The translations under genes and the position numbers were made by a program. A DNA stretch of 64,000 bases from Grammothele lineata (taxonomy: Eukaryota; Basidiomycota; Agaricomycetes; Polyporales; Polyporaceae), in the NCBI GenBank assembly GCA_002150815.3, contig NDFF03000029.1, positions 124,001-188,000 of the forward strand, read 5' to 3'. This document shows, piece after piece, positions 45,731 to 57,406 of this stretch. The stretch's first letter is position 1. Every line of letters starts with the position of its first letter. The notes under the pieces were generated by a model. The model worked only from the letters and a program-made list of their open reading frames with translations. It was not told the origin of the DNA and searched no databases.

Positions 45731-48138
45731 GTTCTGCTGATGATAGGAATGCACGGGCAGTGCGTAGAGGCACACCCGCCTATATGTTCTCTGCCACCCG
45801 CGCTTGCGAGAACTTCGCTCGGCCAAGCAGTGCCTCAGGCCGGCATAGAGCGCAGCACTTTGACATTCGCTTCCGAAACGGCGCGCTTCGGACGGCGGAG
45901 GAGAGGTCATGAGACAGACTTACCGCTCTTAGTTCATTCTCCCGAGACGGCAGTGACAGCGCTGCAGCATTATGGTGGGATTCTCCGACTGAACATTTCG
46001 GGTACATAGTATGATCTGGAATGAAGCGTATACACTGTCCAAACTTCCGTGACATTCTATCGCAATTTTAGCGAAGGCCACACAGTCGACGAGTTCAAGG
46101 AGGCCTATTTTCAGAGGAATCAAGCGGTTGCTCGATCTGAGTTGTCTAGAGTAAGTACTGAAGCAGAGTTATTACGTATAAGCGTTTGCTGCAACCGACG
46201 GCTCACATCTCACCTACGTGATATAGTTTCTTATCTCGATATTGCCTCGCCTGAAATTCGGCAGTCTGTGGGCTATTTCTCTATAAGAGGCCCAAACTCC
46301 CTCCCAGCGGTTCCAGGTTGCCAGCAACAAGAGGAGACGACGGCAAGGTTTTGACAGAAGATAGCTCTTCAATGTGTGCTGCCAGTAGTAATCCTGCAGT
46401 GATTTCCTTCGAGCCTCGAGGTGGAACCATTGACACAACACTTGCGTGTCTCACACGCCTTACCCTAACCACTATTTGTCGCGTTCGAGTATTTCCGGAA
46501 CACAGACAGCATTGTATCTGATACTCGGCGGGACGTATGTAGTTGATGGTGAGATACTTCCGCGGCCGAATTCCGCGACTGTAGGCCTCGTGGTATGATA
46601 TTTAGTTGATCATCCCGTAGGCCTTCTCTTAACCTATGACATCCATAGAGAATTGGGGGAAGCACGTCCCTAAAAGGTCCCACTTCCTGAATGATGTTAG
46701 ATGCGAATAAAGAATTAGGGAAACCTACATATAGCGTCCCAGCATGTTTAACCTGCTGTCTTCAGCATCGGATCGATGGTCAACTCCACTGGATGGGCGG
46801 GAAAGGAGCTCATTCATAAGAAGGACGCTATCATAATGCATCAGAATCCTGCACGGACCCCAGGCACATCCAGTATACCCACCTCTTCCCAGTAGTTCTC
46901 GAGTACGGACCTCTAGATGCCCTCGCATCCAAGCTTCGGATCTGAAAGACAAATCCCTTCTAGCCTGAGTATGATCTGAGTGTCTGAGTGGGAATAAGTG
47001 ACTCACCTCCGGAGTGATTGAATTTCATTGCGCACAAGAAAGTGTCTTATGCTCTAGCATAATGCGAGAAATTTTCGATTTCCCGCTGGTGGTCGGAATG
47101 CCATCTCCGGTGGGACTTGGGAATCGCGGCAGCGTCTATCCTCAAGCGGTCCGAGAGGCCACTATGGTCCGGCAGATATGGCGGGGAATGAGAAGGGATA
47201 ATGTGTACTTACGCGCTAGAGCCAAGGAACAGGGATATTTGTCGGAGAGGAGGAAAATCCACCAAGAATGTCCGCACACATGCATGTGGCTAGGGAGTCA
47301 TAACTTATGCAATCGTGCAACGCATGCAGTGGATCAAGGCAGAATGCTCAAGCGCTCAAGCGCCGTCATGGGCAGCGCTGTTTGTTCATGTTACGATTGT
47401 GGCACTATCCTACAGGGGAAGGCATCATAAACGCCACGGCAGTTCAAATCCCTTTCTCGCACAACGCTCGACCCCTGTCACGCCGGGCGTAGAGCTCACC
47501 GGCGCCGTTCTTCGCACGGTGAGCTCTGTTGCGGAAGCGAAGGCGGCCGAGCTGTCTGCCGTCTAGATCGCAGCCTGGAGAATCCGAGAAAGAAGACTTC
47601 GACCCCTGACAGCGCAAATATAGTCACTCCAGTCCGGGGAACCATGGTAGTCACAGCTAACATTCTGTCTGACGATTCTCATGAACAGTCACTTAGAAAG
47701 CCGAAGGTTGGGATCAGAGAATCTGCTCGTGCGTTCACCACACTATCTCTTGACCCACAGCGCTGCGTTCTTTCCAGTATGGTTATAGCGCTCTCTGTCA
47801 CACGCTTACGCCACTTCGCCTCGAGTGTCCTTCAATGCTTGAGGAAGTACTGATAAGATCTGTTAGAGCATTCGAATACTTTGCGATTGACAGATGTGTG
47901 CGCTCCTTTAATACAGGTGTGCGTGGAGGACCGTCCATGCGCGACTCCTGTTTGCTGCTCAACCTCCTTTCGTTGCGCATCGTGTCCTCCGTTTCCCTCC
48001 GGCTAGTCTTGCGCCCACTCGTAATCTCTGGAGACATAATACTACGTGCATTGGACCAAATCAAGCTCGGCTATTCCTTCTAGGACTGGTAGCTCACAGG
48101 AAAGAGGTAGGAGGGCGTTGTTGCGTTATTTATCGGGA
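45731..48138. other. Intergenic, 2.4 kb, no gene recognised
   Basis: This separates D6 from the plus-strand Ser/Thr-rich gene. Open frames (for example 46049-46354 and 47014-47430) have no motif. One or more N-terminal exons of the Ser/Thr-rich gene, including a signal peptide, may be hidden in the last 500 bp. A Leu-rich open stretch at 47938-48030 was considered, but it contains several Arg. Confidence 0.4.
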
Positions 48139-49347
48139 ATGAAAATGACCTCAAACTGCCTACGAAGAATGTCTCTTCAAGAGAATGAGATGTATCACGG
48201 AGATAGCGCCAACCGTGGTCGTTCATCCCACAATCCATCGAGTGTCTCTTCCGACGTAGGCACTATCAGTCAAACCCGTACTACGGTGTCCAAGAGAAAT
48301 CCACCCGGATCATCCTCGGGTGGGACTACTTCGAGCGGAAACACCACAACATCTAGCTCGACAACACAATTTCCCTCTTCAATGTCTTCTAGTACCCCAG
48401 CTTCATCCTCGGCCTCTCAGCCTTCGCCGTCTCCACCTGCCACAATATCGACGACCAGCATAACCGCTACCACGCCTACGGAATCTTCCACCGACTCTAC
48501 AGGATTTAACACTACATCAAGTGATAGGCAAATCTATTTTTCTAGTGTAATGTATCTAATACACTGTCAGGTATGCACACGACTGTCGCCGCGAGCAGCG
48601 TAGTACAGTCAAATTCGCCATCATCTGCGCATAAAATAAGCCCAACCGCAACAGCCGCATCATTGGGCACATCGTCTCCACGTATCCCCAGTGCCTCTAG
48701 TACTGCCACTATGGGTCAGTCTACTAGAACGTTTGATTCCAGCAGTCTGAGTATATCTTCAAGTGAACCTTCTACAAATGAGTCCCCCGGGCCAACAACC
48801 TCTCAGGTGGCCTCGGAACATACCAGTGCTACTACATCTTCCGGCTTACATGGAGGTCATTCGACGAGGAATGTGGTAGGAATCGTGGTGGGCACGCTCC
48901 TAGCTTTCTTCGTCCTATGCGCCGCGGCGCTCTGGATCTACAAGAAGCGCAAGCGGATTCTGAGAAACAGGACTGCAATGACCAGTTTCTGTATGTCTTT
49001 CAGCCACTTGTATTTCCTTCTGTATGCTTATAGTCGCTCCGCTAGCCCCGCACAAGTTTATGGCGCCCCCCTCCAGCCCCACCAGTACACTAGTCGAACA
49101 CGAAACTGGTGAGAAGCTCAAGAACGCGAAGTGGGAGGATGCGCGAGGCTCCACCACGGCGACGATCCCTGGGTACGGATACACCTCGTACGATCCACGG
49201 AGGGTATTTGGCAGCGACGCAGGCAGCGATGTTGTTCTCGTCGTGGCGGAGGAAGGCGAGACGAGCGGGGAGGCAATTCGCCTGAGGTCCCTCACGCAAC
49301 TCATGGGCGAAGTGGTGCAAAGCGAAAAAGGACACAGACAGGCGTAG
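48139..49347 (+). CDS. Ser/Thr-rich single-pass membrane protein (sensor- or mucin-like), N-terminus uncertain
   Basis: A long ectodomain rich in Ser, Thr and Pro (for example SSGGTTSSGNTTTSSSTTQF) suggests heavy O-mannosylation. A 51-base intron at about 48519-48569 joins TGFNTTSS to MHTTVAASSVVQS in frame. The membrane helix is NVVGIVVGTLLAFFVLCAAA then LWIYKKRKRI, with the basic side facing the cytosol. A second intron (donor GTATGT near 48990) joins MTSF to APLAPHKFMAPPSSP and a cytosolic tail of about 105 residues. The plan resembles fungal wall-stress-sensor-like and other Agaricomycete membrane mucins. The ATG at 48139 is the first in frame, but it gives no signal peptide, so the true start may lie in an upstream exon. 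Confidence 0.7.
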
Positions 49348-49609
49348 GGGAAACGTGGATACCAGCCTGGGTCGTTCTCTATGAGCCCTGATACCACTCC
49401 AGGACTGTCTCGATATTGGGAATGCTTCTTCGACTGCTTGCCATTGGACTTGACTGTCGGAAACCCTATACCCGCGTAGGACCTGTAGTGGATGCGCGAA
49501 ATGTGTCAGAGCGATGGACTTTCCATGTATAAATTTCCGCAATTTCTGTATCTAGTCGAATATTGTCTGCTTAGGCTGCTCCATGATCTACAGAAAATAC
49601 TAATTGTCG

Positions 49610-49800
49610 TCAACACCCACCGCCGCCTCCGCCACCACCATCCCCTCCACCACCTCCCCCGCCTCCGCCGCCATCCCCTCCACAACCTCCGCCTCCTCCA
49701 CCATCCCCGCCACAACCTCCACCTCCTCCTCCATCCCCGCCACAACCTCCACCTCCTCCACCATCCCCACCTCCACTCCAGCCGCCTCCACCGCCGTCTC
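49610..49800. repeat. Imperfect CCN/CCT-rich simple repeat inside D7
   Basis: On the plus strand it reads as repeated CCTCC, CCACC and CCGCC units with a longer period of about 30 bases around ACAACCTCC and ATCCCCGCC. On the coding (minus) strand it encodes GGGGGCGGD-type units. Slippage would change the tail length in steps. Confidence 0.8.
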
Positions 49801-50505
49801 CTCCAACCCATCCCGAAGAGCCTGAGCCCCAGTATGAAGCTCCAGAATGATGATCTCTCGCAGAGATGCTTGAAGTTTTTTTCGCTTGTTCCTCGCACCG
49901 CTTCTCCTCGCAAATGATGAACGAGAGCACGAGCACGTCAAGGATCGAGGAGAGCGAGGGGTCGAAGTCGACGCTCATGTGACCGGCGCCGCGTGAGCGC
50001 CACAGGATTTGCGCCTTGGCGACGCTTTGCCCGCTAGCCATATGGACGAGCTACACGAGGGCAGATGTGAGTGTGTACGGAAGGCAGTGTTTGTTTGTGG
50101 GGCGGGCCAATTGAACACGGGCTCACCTTGAGGCAAGCGATGCTATCTCTGGGCCGCCACGCATACTTCTTCCCATCGGGCGCAAGTAGGATACGATGAC
50201 TATAGGCAATAGTCAGGAATACAGGACACGCGTACGGATAATTGCTAGAAGCCTCCAAGCAATTCTCACCTACTGGTCGTAGACGTTGGGGGCAGCCATC
50301 GACGCAGCGTAGTAGTCTGTCCACGAATGATTACCTGCTCCGAATCGCGTTCGTACACCCCAACGACCTCCCCGAAAGTGTTCGTGATCGCCGTGGCATG
50401 GTCCCCAAAAGCGGAGGGCGTGGTGATGGTGAAGAGGACTGCCTGAGTAGATCCATCAATGAGGGTGTTGTTCCTGGTGCTGTTGCTGAGGGAGGTGAAG
50501 TTCAT
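49610..50505 (-). CDS. D7: DUF6593 protein with a Gly/Cys-rich tail
   Basis: It starts MNFTSLSNSTRNNTLIDGST at 50505 and has ATAITNTFGEVVGVYERDSE and TTLRRWLPPTSTTS. Intron 1 leads to SHRILLAPDGKKYAWRPRDS then IACLK. Intron 2 leads to LVHMASGQSVAKAQILWRSR and the closing helix LSSILDVLVLSFIICEEKRC. After the usual end the frame runs on for about 85 residues of glycine with scattered Asp, Cys and Trp, encoded by the repeat at 49610-49800. Other members stop within about 10-30 residues of the helix. Core subfamily A otherwise. There is no methionine upstream of 50505 in the frame, only GTG. Confidence 0.85.
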
Positions 50506-52226
50506 GCTCGCGTTGGACGGCGCCTTGATGATGGAAATTATCGTGCCTGAAGTGGTTCGTGGCACATTAAATACTAGGAATCAAGGCGTCTAGACTCCGC
50601 AGACTACACATGACAGTCGTGATGGAGCGCAAGGCACTGACTGGAACATTGACTTCCGCGGACAGTGCGTGGCAGTGTCTGCAGTGCCGCATCAACTTCA
50701 CACTGAACGACACTACGGGGTATGTGGCTAGCTCATCGTTTACGTGCCTTTTCTAGCGTATCTTGGCGAACCCACGGGGACTACGGTGCATGTCTGAACC
50801 CTACGGGTCATGGGGATCCTCCGGGGGAGGGGAGACGAGCATGAAATAATGAAAGGGAGTGAACTTGAACCACGGTTTGAACGCTCAGATCCCTGTCTGA
50901 TTCCCTCCTATATCAGCGTGAATGACTTCAAAACGCGTGAGCCATAGAGAGGGCGCATGAACAGAGATACGGAAGGGCCGGTATAGATTCATGTCGTATC
51001 CTGCCAGCAGCGGAACTTAGCGCCTGGTATGACGACGTCGTCCAAATACACAGCAGAACCTGTAGTCAAGGACAAAATGCTAGATGGCGAAGTGCAGCAT
51101 TGCATGAGCACTCTCCAGGTCAGGAGAGAACCTGCCGTGGACTGACAGTGGCCTCGCAGGTTTGCGGATCTCAGTGCACCGCGGCCGGTACGTTCACTCT
51201 GCCAAGTATCTCGATCGGTCTGCGCTGGCTCTCCTCCGATGTCGCGGGACCTCCTCCAAAGGCCAAAGCCTGCAAACTCTTCTCTAGGCAACATGAAGAC
51301 AGGCGCACCGGGGGCGGCACCGCTGACGCTGATGGCCGCTGGGACTATGCGTGACAACACGACGAGTGCGCACCGGTGGCGTCGGGACGACCAGATAACG
51401 ACGCGCCGGCGCGAGCGACCCTGCTTCTCGGTGCAGCCGAAAAAACAATTGGCATGTCACTAGCCAAGGGCGGATACTGTGAACGGAGCAATCGGAAGGG
51501 TCGGTACGTGTGCCAACGAGAATATGTGCCACGCGATAACAGAGGTACTCACTGTGTTTATTATCGCCCGCTCCATCACATCTCCGGCCCATTCGGAGTA
51601 AGTTGAGTGTGCTGCTTAAAGATGTACATGGGGGAGTTGACGTAGGCCAAGAGAGGCTATGAATGCCGACGGTGCCGGCGCAAGGATCGTTGATATCAAT
51701 CCAAACGACTGTCGAGGACTCCGAGAGGAGAGCTTGACAAAATGTAGACGCCCACGTCGCGACTTACCGGGTTTACCGTGCACGTGCCATTTTCAAAGTC
51801 CGATATGCAGGATACGAACCCAAGGATGCGAGAGCTTCGATAGCATGGAGGTACAAGTAAAGTACAGCGAGGAGATGCAAAAGAGTGTGATATGGTGAGC
51901 CGGTGAGCCGTCTGGGGCTTCGGGTTGATTAGGCAGTACGGACTGCGGAGTGAAACGGGCGGTATATACGATGCGGGACGGGACGGGAATAATGAGGGAG
52001 GCGCCATCCGATATAATCCGAGCGGAAAAACCATAACGGGATCAAAACGCAACTAGACGGAAGAGCGTAGAGTAAGGCACGTATCGTACATGGTAACACC
52101 GGGGCACCAACATGACCCGGACTCCGCGGAGGTCCCGACACGGGCCGTCGGGTCGTCGCCATCGGCGCCTAGGCTCCGAAAAAGATGGAAAGAAAGCCGA
52201 GGCCCGACGGCCTCCTCGGTCGAGTC
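50506..52226. other. Intergenic, 1.7 kb, no gene recognised
   Basis: D7 promoter and D8 3' flank. Open frames between 50989 and 51600 overlap on both strands and have no motif. Confidence 0.45.
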
Positions 52227-52891
52227 TCAATATGGTGTCGGCTCTCCTAGATTGCTCTGCGCTGCTTCGCGTCGCTTCTCCTCGCAGATGACGAAGGAGA
52301 GCACGAGCACGTCAAGGATGGGTTCGAGGGCGGCGTCGAGGTCGACGCTAATTCCGCGCGCTCCGATCGGTTGAGGCGCGTTGGATGAATGCGCTTTTGC
52401 GACGCTGTGGCGCGTGGCGTCGTCAACAAGCTAGGTAGAGGTCGCGTATGATCGCGTTGAGAAAATGCTTCGAAACATAATTAATATGGGGTGCAGTCTG
52501 CTCACCTTCAGAGAAGTAGAGGTGTTTTGACGGGGTCTCCAGACGTACGCCTTCCCGTCTGGTGCGAGTAGCTTGCGTGACCTTGACGGGCGGAACGGAA
52601 ATTCAGCACGAGCAAGGACAAGAAGGTTCTCTGGGGAACTCACCTCGTGAATATCGACGTACTCGGCATCCAGTCCCCAAGCTTCATGGTACGGCCACGG
52701 ACGGTCACCCTATCCGCGCCTAATCTCCGCTCGTAGACACCGACCACCTTGCCTATGGGATCGGTGATCGTTGTGGTTCGGCTGCCGAAACCGGACGGAG
52801 TGTCGATTTCGAAGAGGATCTCATTTGTGTCTCCGTCTACGACCGTGGTATTGTGGATGTCGCGAGAGGGGAATGTAAGGTTGATGCTCAT
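52227..52891 (-). CDS. D8: DUF6593 protein (core subfamily A)
   Basis: It starts MSINLTFPSRDIHNTTVVDG at 52891. Exon 1 has SRTTTITDPIGKVVGVYERR, DRVTVRGRTMKLGDWMPS and SIFTR. Intron 1 joins to SRKLLAPDGKAYVWRPRQNT then STSLK. Intron 2 leads to LVDDATRHSVAKAHSSNAPQ, then GISVDLDAALEPILDVLVLS and FVICEEKRREAAQ. The stop follows eleven residues later. It is a clean, short example of the family and a good query for searches. A TATA-like CATATAAG lies at 52977-52984, about 86 bp upstream of the ATG. Confidence 0.92.
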
Positions 52892-54763
52892 GTTGGTAGA
52901 TGTGGAGAGCGAGAAAGACAAGATGGAGGATAGGGCTGCGGCGTCGGCAAGTTGAGGACTGGGAAGGTATCCGTTCCTTATATGCGGCCGGGTGCCCTCG
53001 TGGAGTTCGGAGGGAACGGGATGGTGTAGTGTTGTATTCCGACCAGATTCCGGGCGGTGTTACAAGGCAGCATACATCCTTATGCCCGCCCGCAATCACC
53101 TCTCGTTGAGGGCTCGGTGTCCATGATCTAGATGTATCTGGTCAAACGTCAGCGACTGAAACGTAATCAGGGAAGAAGCAGGGGATAGAGGGGCGTTAAA
53201 CCAGCCTCAACTCACGGGACGCTCTCGTAGCGCCTAGGCGCTCACACATCAAGACGCGCTCAACGGATATCATCGCATCGTAGTTTCGGATATATTATGG
53301 CCTGTGGACAAACCGTACTCGGGATGAGGGCTGAGGATCTTCGTTGGACTGGAATGAACAAGACCGCACCGAGATGAGTGAAGTGACTAAAGCTCCGACC
53401 CGAATACCATATGAACTTGCTGCAGCCCGCTGCCATCTTCGAACCTAGATGGAACCCAGTTATAACAACTTCTCAGATGGCTTCAGCATCATGCACGACA
53501 CAGCTGGACATTCAGTGCATACGTGAGAGGTTCGCGAAGAAATGTACCAGCCCCACAAACCTGTGCGAGTAGTGTTCTGACTATTCCTAGACGTGGGTAC
53601 GCGCCTAGAACATGATGTATGATGCGGATTCGATGGACTGGGAATCTTGGGAAACGTAGACCGTTCTACGCATGCACATCTCCTTGGCGAACCGGGGTAT
53701 GAGATGCGAACGTACGTCGTGTAAATGCTCGTCTCGGGCATGAGTTGTGGCCGTGGGGTCTAGGGCGGTCCCGACTTCCGCCTTACTTCCGCGCGGGGAC
53801 TACGAAGGAAAACGGCACGTCGACTGGTCACTGAAGATGTCTCAATCGATGTTGGCAGGCTGGAGTTTCAAAATGAGACACGCCGACACTGGCTGAAAGG
53901 ATGACGTACGACTGGACACAGTCCTACTGCCACTTCACCATGTTTCCATCTGCGCCCGCCTGCAACGCGAGCGTCCTCATTCGTCTTTAGCGGTCAAGCG
54001 GTGATGCGACCATTGAAGACCTGACTTTCGCTTAATACGGTCGCTATGTTGTCAGAACTCAAGGCAGCAGACGGGGGTTAGGAACGGTTCCTCCCAAGGA
54101 AGCGAGCAAATGTGGATTGTGAGGGAAAACTCGGAGGAGCGAGGACGGGCCTGCATCGATGCGTCGGGTGTGGGCGGGATCAGGGCTGATCAGGGGCGCT
54201 AAACTTTGAGTTAGGTGATGTCACGTGCCTGATTTTAGCGCCTGGACTGCCGGGAATTCCACTGGCGATGTGCGACTCGCCTCTTCAAATTCCTCCCACT
54301 CATTCCGTCCACGCAACTTTTGTTTGTCTGCCTGGGAAGTTTCTCCTCGTCCTCTCTCTTAGGAGTAACCAACTTTAGCGTCTTCATAACACCTTTCAGT
54401 ATCTCCTCGCTTTCATACTCAACCTCACGCTGGGTGAACCGCGTCGAATCAACCTGAACGGAAGCCTTCTTTCCTTGGGTCCGTGATGGCGGCGTGGGTG
54501 AGAGCAAACTCTATGGTGCACGTTCATTTCCGCACTCGGCCAGACCCCGCGCCTCGCATCTCCGTGCTGGATTATTTTTATGGTCGAATGTGACGTCCAC
54601 CACGCCACATACAGCGGCGAGCGCAGCGTTTTGGCTTTAGGGCGGACCTGGTCCTCGTTTCTCCAGCCAGTTGCTCTATCTTCCGGCCCTCGGTCTGTAC
54701 TGGCGTCGAGCACCGCGCTCTCTGCACGAGCTCCTTCCGTAGTCTGGCAGCACATCGGCACTC
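52892..54763. other. Intergenic, 1.9 kb, between divergent D8 and D9
   Basis: Two promoters face away from each other here. An open minus-strand stretch at 54235-54504 has plausible codon use (it includes EVEYESEEILKGVMKTLKLV) but no ATG start or family match, so it is left unannotated. Confidence 0.4.
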
Positions 54764-55437
54764 ATGAACTTGAACTTCCTCGCAAATGATCCTTTGAACT
54801 CAACGATCACAAACAGCGCTACCGGTGCTGTGCTATACAGTATTGAAACCCCGCACAAGCTGCTAGGAAAACGGACTACCACGATCTTCGACGCACAAAA
54901 AAGGATTGTCGGATGTTTTCAGCGCAAATGGGGACCTGGAGCAAATAAAATCACATTCCGTGGCGAAACCAAGCCTGCGTCGAAGTGGTTGGAGGCCAAA
55001 GGCATCACGAGGTGAGTATTATCCATCCTTCATGGTAATGCTGTATGTGAAGTGCTGGTGCTTTCTGTCAGCTCGCGGAAGTTCCTGGCACCGGATGGTC
55101 GGGTGTACGTTTGGAAGACACGTTCAGCCGTGAGCGACCTCAAAGTAAGCCTTCTTCCTCAATCCGTTACCCCAGTATGTCCCAGGTTCTGACAAGCCGT
55201 TGTCTCATCTCGTCCTTTTGATTTCCGGTATGTCGTCTTCGCTCGCCGGCGTCATAGCTCATCGACCATGAGACGAAGAAGACGGTTGCAAAGGTCAATC
55301 ACACCTACAATTTCTGGCCCTCAAAACAAAAGATGAATATGGACGTTCAAGCGGAGGCTATCCCCATTCTTGATGCTATTGTCTTGTCTTTCATGATGTG
55401 CGAGGAGGAACGCCGAAACCGAGGAGATATCGCGTAG
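54764..55437 (+). CDS. D9: DUF6593 protein (core subfamily A), plus strand
   Basis: It starts MNLNFLANDPLNSTITNSAT and has KRTTTIFDAQKRIVGCFQRK and TKPASKWLEAKGITR. Intron 1 (GTGAGTAT... to CTGTCAG) leads to SRKFLAPDGRVYVWKTRSAV then SDLK. Intron 2 ends TCATAG and leads to LIDHETKKTVAKVNHTYNFW, then MNMDVQAEAIPILDAIVLSF and MMCEEERRNRGDIA. It is one of two members on the plus strand. The exon plan and intron phases are the same as in the minus-strand members, so inversion happened after the family's gene structure was set. Confidence 0.92.
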
Positions 55438-55695
55438 GACGCATATACCCGCAGAGTTCTCATTCATGTGTGAGCAACCTCCCGTCTCTCGACCTGTATG
55501 CGGTCCGAGCTCAATTGCCTGTAGCGTGACTATCTAGCACGTATTGTACCATGACCCCAATGACCCTGAATGATGATGAATGCCTTCTCGATACCCCACA
55601 CTTCATCCGTACCTGTCCCCAGTGATGTTGAGTTCTACGACGATATATAGTCAGCCTCTCGTTTCTCGTCCGACCCTTCTCACTCGTACTTACAT

Positions 55696-56133
55696 TCAGA
55701 ACATGAACTTGAACTGATCGAAAGGCTGCCCTCCAGTGATCGTGAAACACTCGTTCACCGCCGGGATCTCGAAGAACTCCTGGCATCCGGGCGGACCGAC
55801 AAGGGTCTCTGTTACGCCCAAGCCCTGCCCGCTTGGTTGGACGATGCCGACCGACTGGAAGTTGCTGTTCGTGAAGCAGACCCCGCGCTCTCCGATCGCC
55901 AGGAGGTCGCCGATGCTGATTCCTGACGACGTCAACGCGCAGTTGCACGCGGTGTCGGGGCAGAGGAAGAGCGTCGCCGGGAACTCCTGGCGTGCTGCGA
56001 GCGCAGGGAGCGAGAGCGGGCCGACTGAGACGAGTGGCGAGGTACCGGGCGTAGGGCTCGTGTTGGAGATGGGGTTCGCATCTGCGAAGGCGGTGAGGAG
56101 CGTGATGGCCGCGGTGGCGAGGAAGGAGAACAT
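55696..56133 (-). CDS. Small secreted protein A (145 residues)
   Basis: A single exon with signal peptide MFSFLATAAITLLTAFADAN. It is followed by a Ser/Pro-rich spacer and the block LAARQEFPATLFLCPDTACN, which is shared with the paralogue 1.3 kb away. The C-terminal part has GIVQPSGQGLGVTETLVGPP, GCQEFFEIPAVNECFTITGG and ends DQFKFMF. Six cysteines in the mature part could form disulfides. The single Arg before QEF may be a processing site. I do not recognise a named family. Size, secretion and cysteine content are those of effector-like or hyphal-surface small secreted proteins. An intron-like GTAAGT just after the stop suggests a 3' UTR intron. Confidence 0.82.
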   Translation of the reverse strand: MFSFLATAAITLLTAFADANPISNTSPTPGTSPLVSVGPLSLPALAARQEFPATLFLCPDTACNCALTSSGISIGDLLAIGERGVCFTNSNFQSVGIVQPSGQGLGVTETLVGPPGCQEFFEIPAVNECFTITGGQPFDQFKFMF

Positions 56134-57406
56134 GCTTGTGGTTGATCTGGTGAGTCGTTTGCTTCGGCGTGCGGCTTGCTCGTGCTAAACACTGACCATT
56201 TAAGAGCCTTTTGAACGATTAACCCTGCCGATGTTCATGGACTACATGTCATATCCCCGCAGCAAAACGCGTACCATTGGCTATCTTCTTCGTCAGTTGC
56301 ATGGCAGCGTGAGGCTGTTTGCTGGGGTACAACACCGGGTGCATGAGAAGTTCGTCCAGGTACGTCGAACGAATGGCTATTTTACTTTGTCTAGACTCGG
56401 AGAGCCCGGTTAGAAGCTCAATGGCTGCACCCGCTAGGTGCACGGTGCACAATTGCCCCCGTCCAAACCGCATTCTAACTTCGAAGACTTTGTCACGAAA
56501 ATCGCTCCTACGTGACATAGGCCCCGAGCGTTCAACCAGACGTTTCTTTGGCAGCTGTCTCGACTGGTAGTGGAGCGGCACATGTAGGAGTCGAACCTAC
56601 GCCGGCCGACCAACTTCTCAGAAGCCAGGCACCGGGGCTGTCAACGCGGGTGGTATTCACCTTCGCGGATGCTCTCCCGGGTCCCGCGCTCTTCCTTCGG
56701 CTTCAACACGAATAGCTGTTCAGCTGAGGGCGGAGGTTCGCTCAGCCTCCGTGGTCGTCGACCTTCCTTACGGGCCGTCGCGGATCCTGGAGGATCGCGG
56801 GCACAAGTGGCCTTTGTTAAGAAGGTCAATGCTTCTCCGTCACTCAAGGCTGCATAACGAACTCATTCGAATCAATGTTCGTCTAGACCCACACGGGGAA
56901 AGTCATCGTGTTTGACAAATCCATGGTTCAGATCGCCCTTTTCTGGGTATCCTTAATCCACCTCTGGTTTTCCTCTGTAATGCCTCTCGCCCTTCTAGAC
57001 AAAGTTCCAACGCGAAAACGAATCCGCACACGGGTATCGCACAGGCTCAATCACGCAATCGACCCAGTTGCGTTTGTAGAGACTGCATGCGTTCAGGAGC
57101 ACCTCCGCGAACTGCTGGCTGGATAACCTGTTCCCGCCGCGGTATTGACACAGTGAAATCCTACGATGCAAGCACGCCTTGGACCTTCATCGGTATTACG
57201 GGAACCTGATAGCACACGCATTCTATCCCAGGTACAGTACACCAATTGACTCGATTCAATCCCAGGAAGCCACTTCGAAACCCGCCTCAACGGACCCTTC
57301 TCCGCCCATACTTTGGAAAATGTTTTTCAGCCGGTTCTTCGTCGAACTATGTTGACCCGCATAGTCAGCTCCCGCATACCCTTCTGACTGCCGCTTAGAA
57401 ACCCAC
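56134..57406. other. Intergenic between small secreted proteins A and B
   Basis: No intact gene is visible. On the minus strand near 56586-56602 there is a perfect tRNA T-arm-like hairpin (GTAGG, TTCGACT, CCTAC), but the rest does not fold as a tRNA. Open frames at 56249-56581 and 56908-57126 have no motifs. Confidence 0.45.

Noticed and set aside
47938..48030. Leu-rich stretch as a signal peptide for the Ser/Thr-rich protein
   Set aside because: It contains several arginines within the hydrophobic part and no clean donor site links it to the ectodomain exon.
54235..54507. Open minus-strand stretch with lysine- and glutamate-rich translation
   Set aside because: Codon use looks plausible, but it lacks an ATG, splice partners and a recognisable family.
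56570..56650. A tRNA-like T-arm on the minus strand
   Set aside because: The hairpin GTAGG-TTCGACT-CCTAC is perfect, but no matching acceptor strand or anticodon arm with a seven-base loop is found upstream.
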